Shown: positions 32,825 through 42,920, counted from the first letter of the stretch. The stretch: DNA of 57,871 bases from an uncultured Pelagibacteraceae bacterium (GCA_902552035.1 CACDFC010000005.1:1-57871); one strand, 5' to 3'. Notes: a model not told the origin generated them from the sequence alone. Numbers and translations: made by a program.

Positions 32825-35800
32825 CTAGCGATATCTATTGATTTTTTTGCTGAAATAGGATTTGCTAATTTATCCAACATTTCTTTAGGACAAACTTGAA
32901 AAAAGTTGCCAACTTCTCTATCAAATTCGTCTAAAATATATTTTGCAACCTTTGAATTAGTTTCTCTATAGTGCATTTGAATATGGTCTTTTAAAAAATT
33001 TTTCCAATACTCAGTCTCGGGTTTTTGCCAAACAACTGTTTCTGGATTCACTTTTTTTTCAAAATCTTCTTTTTTGTCATAGATAAAAGCCATTCCTCCA
33101 GTCATTCCAGCACCAAAATTATCACCAACTTTTCCAAGAATTATAACATTTCCCCCAGTCATGTATTCACATCCATTTGTTCCACAACCTTCTAATATTG
33201 CAGTAGCACCAGAATTTCTTACAGCAAATCTTTCTCCTGCTTGACCTGATGCAAAAAGGTATCCTGAAGTTGCACCGTATAAAACAGTATTACCAATTAT
33301 TGTATTCTCACTAGATATTAAATTACTTTCCTCTCGAGGTTTTACTACAATCGATCCTCCAGATAATCCTTTTCCAACATAATCATTTGCATCGCCTTCA
33401 AGATTTAGTTTTAAACCTTTTATTCCAAAAGCACCGAATGATTGACCTGCAGAACCTTTAAAGTTTAATGTAAGAAAATTTTTGTCTAACTTGTTGTCTC
33501 CATATTTTTTGTATAAATTATGTGATATTCTAGTTCCAACTGCTCTATGAGTATTTTTAATCTTAAATATTTTTTCAAATTTTTCTGGATTGTTTAATCT
33601 ATTTTCTACTTCAGGCCATATCTCCTGATCTAAAGTATCAGGAACTTTATTAATAGTTTGATACTCAGAATATCTTTTATTTTGACCTGGGTCTGCTTGT
33701 ACAAATAGAGGATTAAGGTCTAAATCATCTAAGTTTTCTGATGCCTTGCTTACTTGTCTCAATAAATCTGTTCTGCCAATTACATCATTTAAAGATTTAA
33801 ATCCTAGTTCTGCAAGGATTTCTCTGACTTCGGTGGCTATAAATGTAAACAAATTTACAACTTTCTCTGGTGTGCCACTAAATTTTTTTCTAAGCTCATC
33901 ATCCTGAGTACATACCCCAACCGGACAAGTATTTGAATGGCACTGTCTAACCATGATACATCCCATTGCAACTAAAGCTGTTGTTGCAACACCATACTCT
34001 TCTGCGCCCATCATTGCAGCTATAACTACATCTCTGCCAGTCTTAATTCCTCCATCTGTTCTTAAAGTAACACTATCTCTTAAACCATTTAAAGTTAATA
34101 CTTGGTTAGCCTCGGTTAATCCCATTTCCCAAGGAATTCCAACATATTTTACACTTGTTTGTGGAGTTGCTCCAGTACCACCATTATGTCCTGAAATTAA
34201 AATTATATCTGCCTTTGCTTTTGCAACACCAGCTGCAATTGTTCCTATTCCTGAGGATGCAACTAGCTTCACACCTACTCTTGCATTCGGATTTATTTGC
34301 TTTAAATCATAAATTAATTGAGCCAGATCCTCTATTGAATAAATATCATGATGAGGAGGTGGAGAAATTAATGTAACACCCGGAGTCGAGTGTCTTAATT
34401 TTGCAATTTCTTTCGACACCTTGAAACCTGGAAGTTGACCTCCTTCACCTGGTTTTGCCCCTTGTGCCATTTTTATTTCTATTTCATTACAATTATTTAA
34501 ATAGTTAATTGTTACTCCAAATCTTGCTGATGCAATTTGTTTAACCCTAGAGTTTGCACTATCTCCATTTTCCATAGTAGTAAATCTTTTTTCATCTTCA
34601 CCGCCTTCACCGCTGCATGATGCACCTTTAATTCTATTCATACCAATGGCTAAAGTCTCATGAGCCTCTTTAGATAATGCACCATGAGACATACTTCCAC
34701 TACCAAACCTTTTTAATATATCTTTAAGAGGTTCAACTTCAGAAATATCAATCGCAGGATTTAAATAACGTTTTCTAAAATCAATCAGATCTCTTAAATT
34801 AATTGGTGGTAAATTGTAAATTCCCTCAGTATATTTTTTGTATGCTTTGTAAGAATTTGAGCCAACCGCACTTTGTAATAAATGTATTAAATTTCCTTGA
34901 TATTGATGCACTTCTCCATTTTTTCTATATCTATAAATTCCTCCGATAGGAAGAACTGAGTCTTTATTCTCTAAGGCATCTCTATGAATAACTCTTAACT
35001 TCTTTTCAATTCCAGAAAGGCCAATTCCAGAAATTTTAGATATTACACCAGGAAAGTATTCAGAGACGATAGTTCTGCTAAGACCCACAGTCTCAAAATT
35101 GCATCCTCCCCTATAGGAACTTAGGACAGATATTCCCATTTTTGACATGATTTTTAAAAGACCATTGTTTACTGATTTAATGTACCTTTTTATGCACTCT
35201 TCATATTCAAAATTACCAAATAATTTTTTTTCAAATCTCTGATATAAACTATCTAAAGCTAAATAAGGGTTAACTGTTGTTGCGCCAACTCCTATAAGTG
35301 TTGCAAATGAATGGGTATCTAAAGCTTCCCCAGTTTCAACATTTATTGAGACATATCCTCTTAGTTTGTTTTTAATTAGATAAGAATTGATTGCTCCAAC
35401 ACATAAAAGCATTGGGATAGGTATTCTGGTGTCTGAAATATTTTTATCAGATAGTATCAACTGCGTTACACCCTCTCTCACAGCTACCTCAGACATTTTT
35501 TTTAAATTATTTAATGCTATCTCTAAATTTTCATTTTTTTCAAAAGTGCAATCTATTTTAAATGAATTCTTACCAAAAAAATTTATAAATTTTTCTAATT
35601 GTGAATTAGAGAGAATAGGACTACTTAAAACATATATATTTTCTTTAGTTAGGTTATCAAAGTCTAAGATATTTCCTAGATTTCCAAACCTTGTTTTTAA
35701 ACTCATGACTTTGTTTTCTCTTAAAGAGTCTATTGGTGGATTTGTAACTTGGCTGAAATTTTGTCTAAAAAAATGGTAGAGAGGTCTATATCTATCAGAT

Positions 35801-37329
35801 AAAACTGCTAAAGGAGTATCATCACCCATTGAGCCGGTTGCCTCTTTTGCATCCTCAGCCATTGGGTGCAAAATTAATTCTAGATCCTCTAAGCTAACAC
35901 CAAATAAGTGTTGTCTTTTTTTTAATTCATTGCCAGAAAATATATTTTTTTCATTAGATATTGTTATTTTTTTATCTAGATCAATAATTTGACTGTTAAA
36001 ATGTTTATATTCTTTTGCTAAATAATTTTTAATTTTTTCATTAGTAAATATTTTTCCTTTAGCTATTCTAACGCCGATAATTTCTCCTGGACCTAATCTT
36101 CCTTTTGAAATAATTTTCTTTTCATTCAGCTCAATCATGCCTGTTTCTGATCCAGCAAATAACAAATTATCTTTTGTTATTGTATATCTAAGTGGCCTTA
36201 AGCCATTTCTATCAGTTGCTACAATTACCCATTCATTATCAGTTGCAGCTATTGCTGCAGGACCATCCCAAGGTTCCATTGTACTATTTAAGAAGTTGAA
36301 CAAATCTCTGTGATCTTTTGATAAAATTTTATCTTTTTTAGACCAAGCATCAGGTATCAGCATAAGTTTAGCTAAAGGAGCTGGTTGACCGGATATATTA
36401 AGTAATTCAAAAACATTATCTAATGATGCGGAGTCAGAATTTCCAGCAGGAATAACTGGTTTAAGATTTTCAATATCCTCAAACAAAGGACTATTCATCT
36501 CTTGTTCATGTACCTTCATCCAATTTATGTTACCTTTTAAAGTATTTATTTCACCGTTGTGAGCAATAGATCTAAATGGTTGAGCTAGATCCCAACTTGG
36601 AGCAGTGTTTGTAGAAAATCTTTGATGGAAAATAGCATATCGAGAAATAAATCTGTCATCTTTTAGATCGGGATAAAAGTCTGACAAGGCTTCAGCAAGA
36701 AACATTCCCTTATAAATTATAGATTTAGAGCTAAAAGAACATATATAAAAATTATTTAAACTAATGCTGTCAGCTTGCTTTTCTATTTTACGTCTCGACT
36801 CGTAAAGTTTTCTCTCTAAAACTTTCCCAACCAAATTTTTATCATTATGTCTAAAAAGTACTTGGGCGATTTCAGGTCTTGTTTGATCAGCTTTAGATCC
36901 TAGAACTTTAGGGTTTACTGGTACCTGCCTCCAACCATATATGTTAAAGTTATTTTTTGTTAATTCACTTTCAATTAGAGTTCTGCAAATTTCCTGTGAC
37001 TCATAATTATTTTTTGGTAAAAAAACCATACCAACACAAATTTCAGAATTGTCATATTTATGACCTGTTATTTCAATTTTTTCTACAAAAAAATCCTTTG
37101 GAATTTCTACATGTATTCCAGCTCCGTCTCCTGTTTTACCGTCTGCATCAACTGCTCCTCTATGCCAAACCGCCTTCAAAGCCTCAATGCCGTTTTCTAC
37201 AACTTTTCGTGATTTTTTACCTTCTGTTGATACTACTAATCCAACTCCACAAGCATCGTGCTCCATATCATTTGAATAAACATGATTGTCCTTTAATAAT
37301 TTTCGATTTTTATTATATCTATTTATCAT
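32821..37329 (-). CDS. gltB: Glutamate synthase large subunit
   Basis: 1502 aa; DACGVGLVVSTEGKKSRKVVENGIEAL, HQRFSTNTAPSWDLAQPFRSIAHNGEINTLKGN, GEGGEDEKRF, SGHNGGTGATPQTSVKYVGIPWEMGL, CHSNTCPVGVCTQ. Confidence 0.98.
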   Translation of the reverse strand: MINRYNKNRKLLKDNHVYSNDMEHDACGVGLVVSTEGKKSRKVVENGIEALKAVWHRGAVDADGKTGDGAGIHVEIPKDFFVEKIEITGHKYDNSEICVGMVFLPKNNYESQEICRTLIESELTKNNFNIYGWRQVPVNPKVLGSKADQTRPEIAQVLFRHNDKNLVGKVLERKLYESRRKIEKQADSISLNNFYICSFSSKSIIYKGMFLAEALSDFYPDLKDDRFISRYAIFHQRFSTNTAPSWDLAQPFRSIAHNGEINTLKGNINWMKVHEQEMNSPLFEDIENLKPVIPAGNSDSASLDNVFELLNISGQPAPLAKLMLIPDAWSKKDKILSKDHRDLFNFLNSTMEPWDGPAAIAATDNEWVIVATDRNGLRPLRYTITKDNLLFAGSETGMIELNEKKIISKGRLGPGEIIGVRIAKGKIFTNEKIKNYLAKEYKHFNSQIIDLDKKITISNEKNIFSGNELKKRQHLFGVSLEDLELILHPMAEDAKEATGSMGDDTPLAVLSDRYRPLYHFFRQNFSQVTNPPIDSLRENKVMSLKTRFGNLGNILDFDNLTKENIYVLSSPILSNSQLEKFINFFGKNSFKIDCTFEKNENLEIALNNLKKMSEVAVREGVTQLILSDKNISDTRIPIPMLLCVGAINSYLIKNKLRGYVSINVETGEALDTHSFATLIGVGATTVNPYLALDSLYQRFEKKLFGNFEYEECIKRYIKSVNNGLLKIMSKMGISVLSSYRGGCNFETVGLSRTIVSEYFPGVISKISGIGLSGIEKKLRVIHRDALENKDSVLPIGGIYRYRKNGEVHQYQGNLIHLLQSAVGSNSYKAYKKYTEGIYNLPPINLRDLIDFRKRYLNPAIDISEVEPLKDILKRFGSGSMSHGALSKEAHETLAIGMNRIKGASCSGEGGEDEKRFTTMENGDSANSRVKQIASARFGVTINYLNNCNEIEIKMAQGAKPGEGGQLPGFKVSKEIAKLRHSTPGVTLISPPPHHDIYSIEDLAQLIYDLKQINPNARVGVKLVASSGIGTIAAGVAKAKADIILISGHNGGTGATPQTSVKYVGIPWEMGLTEANQVLTLNGLRDSVTLRTDGGIKTGRDVVIAAMMGAEEYGVATTALVAMGCIMVRQCHSNTCPVGVCTQDDELRKKFSGTPEKVVNLFTFIATEVREILAELGFKSLNDVIGRTDLLRQVSKASENLDDLDLNPLFVQADPGQNKRYSEYQTINKVPDTLDQEIWPEVENRLNNPEKFEKIFKIKNTHRAVGTRISHNLYKKYGDNKLDKNFLTLNFKGSAGQSFGAFGIKGLKLNLEGDANDYVGKGLSGGSIVVKPREESNLISSENTIIGNTVLYGATSGYLFASGQAGERFAVRNSGATAILEGCGTNGCEYMTGGNVIILGKVGDNFGAGMTGGMAFIYDKKEDFEKKVNPETVVWQKPETEYWKNFLKDHIQMHYRETNSKVAKYILDEFDREVGNFFQVCPKEMLDKLANPISAKKSIDIAS

Positions 37330-38765
37330 GCTACTTTTTCTACTTTATTTTTTTTAGCTTCTAAAAATTTTTGAATTGACTCAGCTGCATCTCTTCCATC
37401 TTTAATAGCCCAGACAACAAGAGAAGCTCCTCTTACAATATCTCCTGCAGCAAACACTCCAGATAAGTTCGTCTCCATAGTATCAAAATTGTTTTTAATT
37501 GTTCCCCATTTTGAAACTTGCAACTCTGGAGATCCAAATAATGTTGGTAGATCTTCAGGATCAAATCCTAGCGACTTAATTACCATATCTGCCTTTAAAA
37601 TAAATTCAGAGTTTTGAATTGTTTCAGGTTTTCTTCTTCCGCTATCATCAGGTTCTCCTAATTTAATTTTATCTACAACTATATTTTCTATTTTATCTTT
37701 ACCTTGAAATTCTTTTGGTGATGAAAGCCAAATGAATTCGACTCCCTCTTCTTCAGCATTTAAAACTTCTCTAGCTGAGCCAGGCATATTTTCTTTGTCT
37801 CTTCTATATAAACATTTAACAGACTTAGCATTTTGTCTAATTGCTGTTCTTACACAATCCATCGCTGTATCACCTCCTCCAATGACAACTACATTCTTAT
37901 CTTTAGCGTTTAAAGTTCCGTCATCAAAAAATTTTACTTCATCCCCTAAACCTTTTTTATTTGAAGCAGTTAAAAAATCCATCGCTGGGAAAATATTTGC
38001 TAAATCGTTACCAGGGAGATTAATTTCTCTTGCTTTATATACTCCTGTGGAAATTAAAATAGAATCATGTTTTTTTCTTAAATCTTCAAGAGAAGAGTCC
38101 TTACCAACTTCAAAGTTTTGAACAAATTTTATACCACTTTTATTCAGTAATTCAGTTCTTCTCTCAACAACAAATTTTTCTAATTTGAAGTTAGGAATCC
38201 CATATATTAAAAGCCCACCTGCTCGATCATACCGATCATATACTGTCACTTGATATCCTGATTTTCTTAATTGTTCAGCGCATGCTAATCCGGCAGGTCC
38301 AGCTCCGATAATTCCTACGCTTTGGTCTTTCTCAAATTTTACATCTATAGGTTTAACCCATCCTTTTTCCCAAGCATTTTCTGTGATAAATTTCTCTACT
38401 GATCCGATGGTAACTGTACCATGCCCAGATTGTTCGATTACACAATTTCCCTCACAAAGTCTGTCTTGAGGACATATTCTGCCACATACTTCAGGCATAT
38501 TATTGGTACTTTGAGATAGTAAGTACGCTTCCTCCAGACGACCCTCTGCTGTTAATTTTAGCCAATCAGGTATATTATTACTTAAAGGGCAATGAACTTG
38601 ACAAAAAGGAACTCCGCATTGTGAGCATCTACTTGACTGTTCTTTTGCCTTTTCCCTAATAAATTCGTCATAGATCTCCTTAAAATCCTCTTTTCTTTGT
38701 GAAGTGTCTCTTTTAGGTGGATTTTGTTGACCTATATTTACAAATTTTAACATTTTTTCAGTCAT
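37326..38765 (-). CDS. gltD: Glutamate synthase small subunit
   Basis: RCSQCGVPFCQVHCPLSNNIPDWL, CGRICPQDRLCEGNCV, VGIIGAGPAGLACAEQLRKSGYQVTVYDR, VVIGGGDTAMDC; overlaps gltB by 4 nt. Confidence 0.97.
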   Translation of the reverse strand: MTEKMLKFVNIGQQNPPKRDTSQRKEDFKEIYDEFIREKAKEQSSRCSQCGVPFCQVHCPLSNNIPDWLKLTAEGRLEEAYLLSQSTNNMPEVCGRICPQDRLCEGNCVIEQSGHGTVTIGSVEKFITENAWEKGWVKPIDVKFEKDQSVGIIGAGPAGLACAEQLRKSGYQVTVYDRYDRAGGLLIYGIPNFKLEKFVVERRTELLNKSGIKFVQNFEVGKDSSLEDLRKKHDSILISTGVYKAREINLPGNDLANIFPAMDFLTASNKKGLGDEVKFFDDGTLNAKDKNVVVIGGGDTAMDCVRTAIRQNAKSVKCLYRRDKENMPGSAREVLNAEEEGVEFIWLSSPKEFQGKDKIENIVVDKIKLGEPDDSGRRKPETIQNSEFILKADMVIKSLGFDPEDLPTLFGSPELQVSKWGTIKNNFDTMETNLSGVFAAGDIVRGASLVVWAIKDGRDAAESIQKFLEAKKNKVEKVA

Positions 38766-38938
38766 ATTTTACGGCTGTATATATTAATAAAATCCCCATT
38801 TAAAGCATAAGTAGGACAATATTTGTTACCTATTTTTTGAAAAAAACCTGTAAATATAACGTTAATTACCTTTTTGCATATCTAATATGATTTCATGTTA
38901 TTGCTTTATTTTAGATTTATTTAGTTTACGAAAAATTA

Positions 38939-39706
38939 ATGATCTACAATTTTTTGGAAATTACTCTTTTAAGCATAATTCAAGGAATATCAGAATTTTT
39001 ACCTGTAAGTTCATCAGCTCATTTATATCTTGTTTCAGAAATCTATCAATTTAGATCACAGTCATTAATGACTGACGTTGCGCTTCATTTAGGCTCCTTA
39101 ATTGCAATAATATTTTTTTTTAGAAATGAATTAATAAATATTTTTGAAAATAAAAATCTTCTATATCTTTTAGTTCTAGGATCGGTTCCACTTATAATTG
39201 TTGGTTTGTTAATTTTTTCCACAGGCCTAATAAACAATTTAAGAAATTTAGAAGTAGTAGCATGGACAACTTTAATATTTGCAATAATTTTATTTATTGC
39301 TGACAAATTTAGAGTAAGGAAAAAATTAAACACAAATTTGAATATTAAAAGTATTTTGTTTATAGGTTTATTTCAAATTCTATCTATAATACCAGGAGTA
39401 AGTAGATCTGGTATAGTAATCACTGCTGGAAGATTTTTAAATTTTGATAGATTTGACTCAACAAAAATATCATTTTATCTATCAATACCTGCAATAGCTG
39501 GGGCTAGTATCCTAACTTTAAAAGATCTAACTTATGAAACTATTAATTTTAATATTGTTATTCTTTTTGCAATAATTTTTGCTTTTATAGTTTCTTATTT
39601 ATCAATCAAATATTTTTTAATATTTACGAAAAAGTTTTCAATGACAATTTTTGTTATTTATAGAATTATTTTATCTTTAATATTATTCTACATTATATAT
39701 TATTGA
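38939..39706 (+). CDS. uppP: Undecaprenyl-diphosphatase
   Basis: IIQGISEFLPVSSSAHL, IPGVSRSGIVITAGRFLNFDR, multi-pass membrane. Confidence 0.96.
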   Translation: MIYNFLEITLLSIIQGISEFLPVSSSAHLYLVSEIYQFRSQSLMTDVALHLGSLIAIIFFFRNELINIFENKNLLYLLVLGSVPLIIVGLLIFSTGLINNLRNLEVVAWTTLIFAIILFIADKFRVRKKLNTNLNIKSILFIGLFQILSIIPGVSRSGIVITAGRFLNFDRFDSTKISFYLSIPAIAGASILTLKDLTYETINFNIVILFAIIFAFIVSYLSIKYFLIFTKKFSMTIFVIYRIILSLILFYIIYY

Positions 39707-40585
39707 TTTTTTTTGTGGGACAAGCTGCGATATGAGTACCGCACAAAGAATTAACAAACATCCAATTATATTTGAAAAACCTAAAACTTGGTTTAAGATT
39801 ATCCATCCTGCTATTGCTGCAAAAACTCCTTCAAGTGAATATATGATTGCAGCTGGAGCTTCCTCTATATGTTTTTGAGCATACATCTGTAATGTAAACG
39901 CAATTCCACCTGATAAAACACCTGCGTACAAAATAGAATAACCCTCTAAAAGAATATTTGATAAATTTATATCTTCAAAGATTATAGCAAAAAATAATGA
40001 TACGATACCAACAAATGCTGCTTGTAGTGCAGCATAAAACATTGGTATATCAAAAACCTCCATAAATTTTCCTGCATAAATGATATGTAATGCCCAAAAA
40101 ACTGAGCATAAAATTACTAGACCATCACCTAACATAATTTGAGAATCTGAAAAATCACTTAAAAGATATACTCCTGCTACACACAATCCAATTGATGACC
40201 AAATGCTCCAGTGCACTTTCTTTGAGTAGATAAAGAAAAGTAGTATTGGAACTATTGGAACATAAAAAACTGTAAAAAAAGCAGCATTTGCAATGTTAGT
40301 ATACTGCAAAGAAGCTTGTTGTAAGTATGTGCCTAAAAACAAAGAAACACCCATAAATAAAAGGTATTTAAAAAATAATTTTTGATTTGATTTGATTTCA
40401 TTTCTTATTTTTTTTTGTTCAAAAATTAGTGCTATTGGAAGAATTGTTAGGAAACCTACGAAAAATCTTGCCATATTAAAAGTTAACGGCCCTATATTAT
40501 CCATCCCCGTGTCCTGTGCAATAAAAGCTGTACCCCAAATAAAAGTTGTTACTAATGCGCAGATCATTGAGAAAGATTTATTCAT
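39683..40585 (-). CDS. EamA/DMT-family transporter
   Basis: About 10 TM segments, TTFIWGTAFIAQDTGMDNIGPLTFNMARFFVG, AAIIYSLEGVFAAIAGWIILNQ. Confidence 0.9.
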   Translation of the reverse strand: MNKSFSMICALVTTFIWGTAFIAQDTGMDNIGPLTFNMARFFVGFLTILPIALIFEQKKIRNEIKSNQKLFFKYLLFMGVSLFLGTYLQQASLQYTNIANAAFFTVFYVPIVPILLFFIYSKKVHWSIWSSIGLCVAGVYLLSDFSDSQIMLGDGLVILCSVFWALHIIYAGKFMEVFDIPMFYAALQAAFVGIVSLFFAIIFEDINLSNILLEGYSILYAGVLSGGIAFTLQMYAQKHIEEAPAAIIYSLEGVFAAIAGWIILNQVLGFSNIIGCLLILCAVLISQLVPQKKSIIYNVE

Positions 40586-40610
40586 TTATTTTTTTTTGAT
40601 GAAAAGATTA

Positions 40611-41708
40611 TTAGAATATATTGTATATTCTACAAGAACTATCAAAATCTTCTTTATTTATATAACAGCCAGATATTTTCCTCTTACCTTTAAAAGAGCC
40701 TCTTCCATGCAAGATTCTCCAATTATTAAATATTAACAGTTCACCTGGTTTTAATATATGTCTCCATTGATATTCTGTGCTATTTGCAAGTAAATCAAAT
40801 TTTTTGATTGATTCATAAAATTTTAAAGTTAAATCATTTTTAAATCTAAAAGGCGCCCTATCGTAATTATTAAAACTCACTTGTAAAATTTCTTTATCGC
40901 TGTTCAGTCTAAAAACAGGTCTTTGGGCTTTTAAATAGACTCCATCTCCTTTGTACTGACCTATTACTTCTATTTTTGATAAAATATCAAAAAATTCTTT
41001 ATTTTCTTTTTTGATTGTTTCTGCGATTTTAAATCCATCAACCATTATCGATTCTCCTCCATTTGCCTCATATTCGCAGCAGAGAAGTAATTGAAGCCCT
41101 GGAGCATCATTACTATAAGTTGAGTCTGTATGTGGTCTAAGTTCATCTTGTGTGTAAGCACTATCTGCCATATTTTTATCTGACTCAAAACTCCATAGTC
41201 CTCCAAAAATTGATTGTCTTACATACCCTATTTTATTTGCTATTGTTTCTACTGAACTTATATCAGTTTTACAATTAGTCACTACACAAAATCCAAAATC
41301 ATATAATTTTTTTAAAAATGATTTAAATCCATCTTTTGAATTAACTTTATCAAAATTTATAAAAATTTTGTTATCAATTTCATTTTTAATCCACGGTTTG
41401 CATTTTGTTGTTTCTGATTTATAATTATAAGAATTCTCTATTAAGAAATTATAAGAATATTTAATTGGCTTATCCATATCAGACCACAAAATAGTTAAAC
41501 TATTTCCCTGATCTGATATCTCTGCCTTTTTGATGTATAAATTATTATCAATTTTAGCGGTAAAAACTTTCCTTTGATGTGATCTTGAGTCCCAACTTGT
41601 GTCATCTCTAGCATGATCTCTTAACCATATATTTGGAAACTTATCTTCTTTTTCGTTATCAAAAAGGATGTTTAATTCATTTGATAAAATTTTTATATTT
41701 TTAATCAT
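40611..41708 (-). CDS. Gamma-butyrobetaine hydroxylase / trimethyllysine dioxygenase-like 2-oxoglutarate/Fe(II) oxygenase
   Basis: N-terminal FPNIWLRDHARDDTSWD...RKV; TauD-like ELRPHTDSTYSNDAPGLQLLLCCEYEANGGESIMVDGF (HxD), FNNWRILHGRGSFKGKR. Confidence 0.88.
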   Translation of the reverse strand: MIKNIKILSNELNILFDNEKEDKFPNIWLRDHARDDTSWDSRSHQRKVFTAKIDNNLYIKKAEISDQGNSLTILWSDMDKPIKYSYNFLIENSYNYKSETTKCKPWIKNEIDNKIFINFDKVNSKDGFKSFLKKLYDFGFCVVTNCKTDISSVETIANKIGYVRQSIFGGLWSFESDKNMADSAYTQDELRPHTDSTYSNDAPGLQLLLCCEYEANGGESIMVDGFKIAETIKKENKEFFDILSKIEVIGQYKGDGVYLKAQRPVFRLNSDKEILQVSFNNYDRAPFRFKNDLTLKFYESIKKFDLLANSTEYQWRHILKPGELLIFNNWRILHGRGSFKGKRKISGCYINKEDFDSSCRIYNIF

Positions 41709-41721
41709 ATTTTTTTAGGAT

Positions 41722-41901
41722 TTATTTATCTTTCCATATTTCTTCACTTATATTTTTAGTAGCTTCTAAAATTTCCTCTATAGAATAAATATGATTAATT
41801 TCATCCTTTTTGTGTACCTTTTTATAGGATTTTTCCAAATTATTAGCTTTTTCAGCTTCTAAAATAAGTGCTTCTGTATCTTTGGGAATGTTGTTTTTCA
41901 T
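41722..41901 (-). CDS. Small hypothetical protein (start at internal ATG 41901)
   Basis: 59-64 aa ORF, acidic/basic mixed sequence MKNNIPKDTEALILEAEKANNLEKSY..., codirectional with the upstream dioxygenase-side genes; no family recognised. Confidence 0.5.
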   Translation of the reverse strand: MKNNIPKDTEALILEAEKANNLEKSYKKVHKKDEINHIYSIEEILEATKNISEEIWKDK

Positions 41902-41954
41902 GATTATTTTTACCACATTTATATCTTTTTTTGGACATCCTTAAATTGGATAAA

Positions 41955-42065
41955 ATGTTAATGATTAAGTTAATACTCAAAAAATTTAAGAAAACCAGTA
42001 ATTTTGAAAACCTTGATGGTCAATATTGGATTCAACGAATAATTTTAAATAAAAAAATTATTTAA
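41955..42065 (+). CDS. Possible 36-aa small ORF upstream of tRNA-Arg
   Basis: ATG at 41955: MLMIKLILKKFKKTSNFENLDGQYWIQRIILNKKII*; composition less AT-random than its flanks; no RBS evidence. Confidence 0.2.
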   Translation: MLMIKLILKKFKKTSNFENLDGQYWIQRIILNKKII

Positions 42066-42114
42066 TTCCTTAAATACAAAAAAAAATATAAATATATATA
42101 TAATTTAAATGTCT

Positions 42115-42191
42115 GCGCCTGTAGCTCAATTGGATAGAGCGCTTGGCTACGGACCAGGAGGTTCTGGGTTCAACTCCTAGCAGGCGCACCA
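42115..42191 (+). tRNA. tRNA-Arg(ACG)
   Basis: GCGCCTGTAGCTCAATTGGATAGAGCGCTTGGCTACGGACCAGGAGGTTCTGGGTTCAACTCCTAGCAGGCGCACCA; acceptor GCGCCTG/CAGGCGC, anticodon ACG, encoded CCA. Confidence 0.97.
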
Positions 42192-42204
42192 GAGAAAGAA
42201 TATT

Positions 42205-42288
42205 ATGAAAGTATCTTTACAAAAATCTGTTTTATATTTTTTTGTTCTAGTATTTTTAATAATTCTATTAATAACACTATTTATATAA
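42205..42288 (+). CDS. Possible 27-aa single-TM micropeptide
   Basis: ATG at 42205: MKVSLQKSVLYFFVLVFLIILLITLFI*; ends 4 nt before the thioesterase ATG; preceded by AGAGAAAGAA purine stretch. Confidence 0.4.
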   Translation: MKVSLQKSVLYFFVLVFLIILLITLFI

Positions 42289-42292
42289 AATT

Positions 42293-42718
42293 ATGAAAAA
42301 TAGTTTTAAACAACTCAGCATTCGCCCTGGTTTTATGAAACATAATGGCGGTATGTTATTTAGAGAACTGTCAAGAAAACAATACGAATTTAAAGTTAAA
42401 ATAAAAAAAAATCATTTAAATGCGGCAAGTATAACTCACGGAGGCTTTATTGCTTCAATTATTGATGCTGGTGCTGGTACTGGGGCCCATAGAGCATCCG
42501 GAAACCAATCATGTGTGACAATTTCATTAGATATTAAATTTATAAGTGCAACAAAACTTGGCGATGAAGTTTTGGGAATTGTAAAAATACAAAAAAAAAC
42601 AAGTTCAATGATTTTTTTAACTTGTCAATTAGAGTGTAAAAGAAAAATAGTAGCTACTGCATCTGGAATATGGAAAATTTTAAGTAAACCCATAAAGAAA
42701 GCAGGTTATGGTGGCTAG
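42293..42718 (+). CDS. PaaI-family hotdog thioesterase
   Basis: HLNAASITHGGFIASIIDAGAGTGAHRA (HGG motif), SLDIKFISATKLGDEVLG. Confidence 0.87.
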   Translation: MKNSFKQLSIRPGFMKHNGGMLFRELSRKQYEFKVKIKKNHLNAASITHGGFIASIIDAGAGTGAHRASGNQSCVTISLDIKFISATKLGDEVLGIVKIQKKTSSMIFLTCQLECKRKIVATASGIWKILSKPIKKAGYGG

Positions 42719-42920
42719 CTATAATTTAATTACAATTCTCCAATAATTTTTATTCATAAAGAATTTATATTGAATACTGTATAATTATGTTACTGTTGAG
42801 ATTACAAAATTCAAAAATGAGAACTTTTGTCATGGTGATTCGGTCTTGTTTTAGACTATTTTTGTTCTTTTCAGATAACAATATATAGTAATAAAAATAA
42901 ATAAGATACTAAAGATAGAA

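Noticed and set aside
33953-34376. Two overlapping plus-strand ORFs (119 and 73 aa) inside gltB
   Set aside because: Fully antisense to conserved gltB catalytic sequence; Pro/Leu-rich composition is that of reverse-complemented coding DNA
36957-37364. 135-aa plus-strand ORF across the gltB/gltD junction
   Set aside because: Antisense to two conserved genes; no family resemblance
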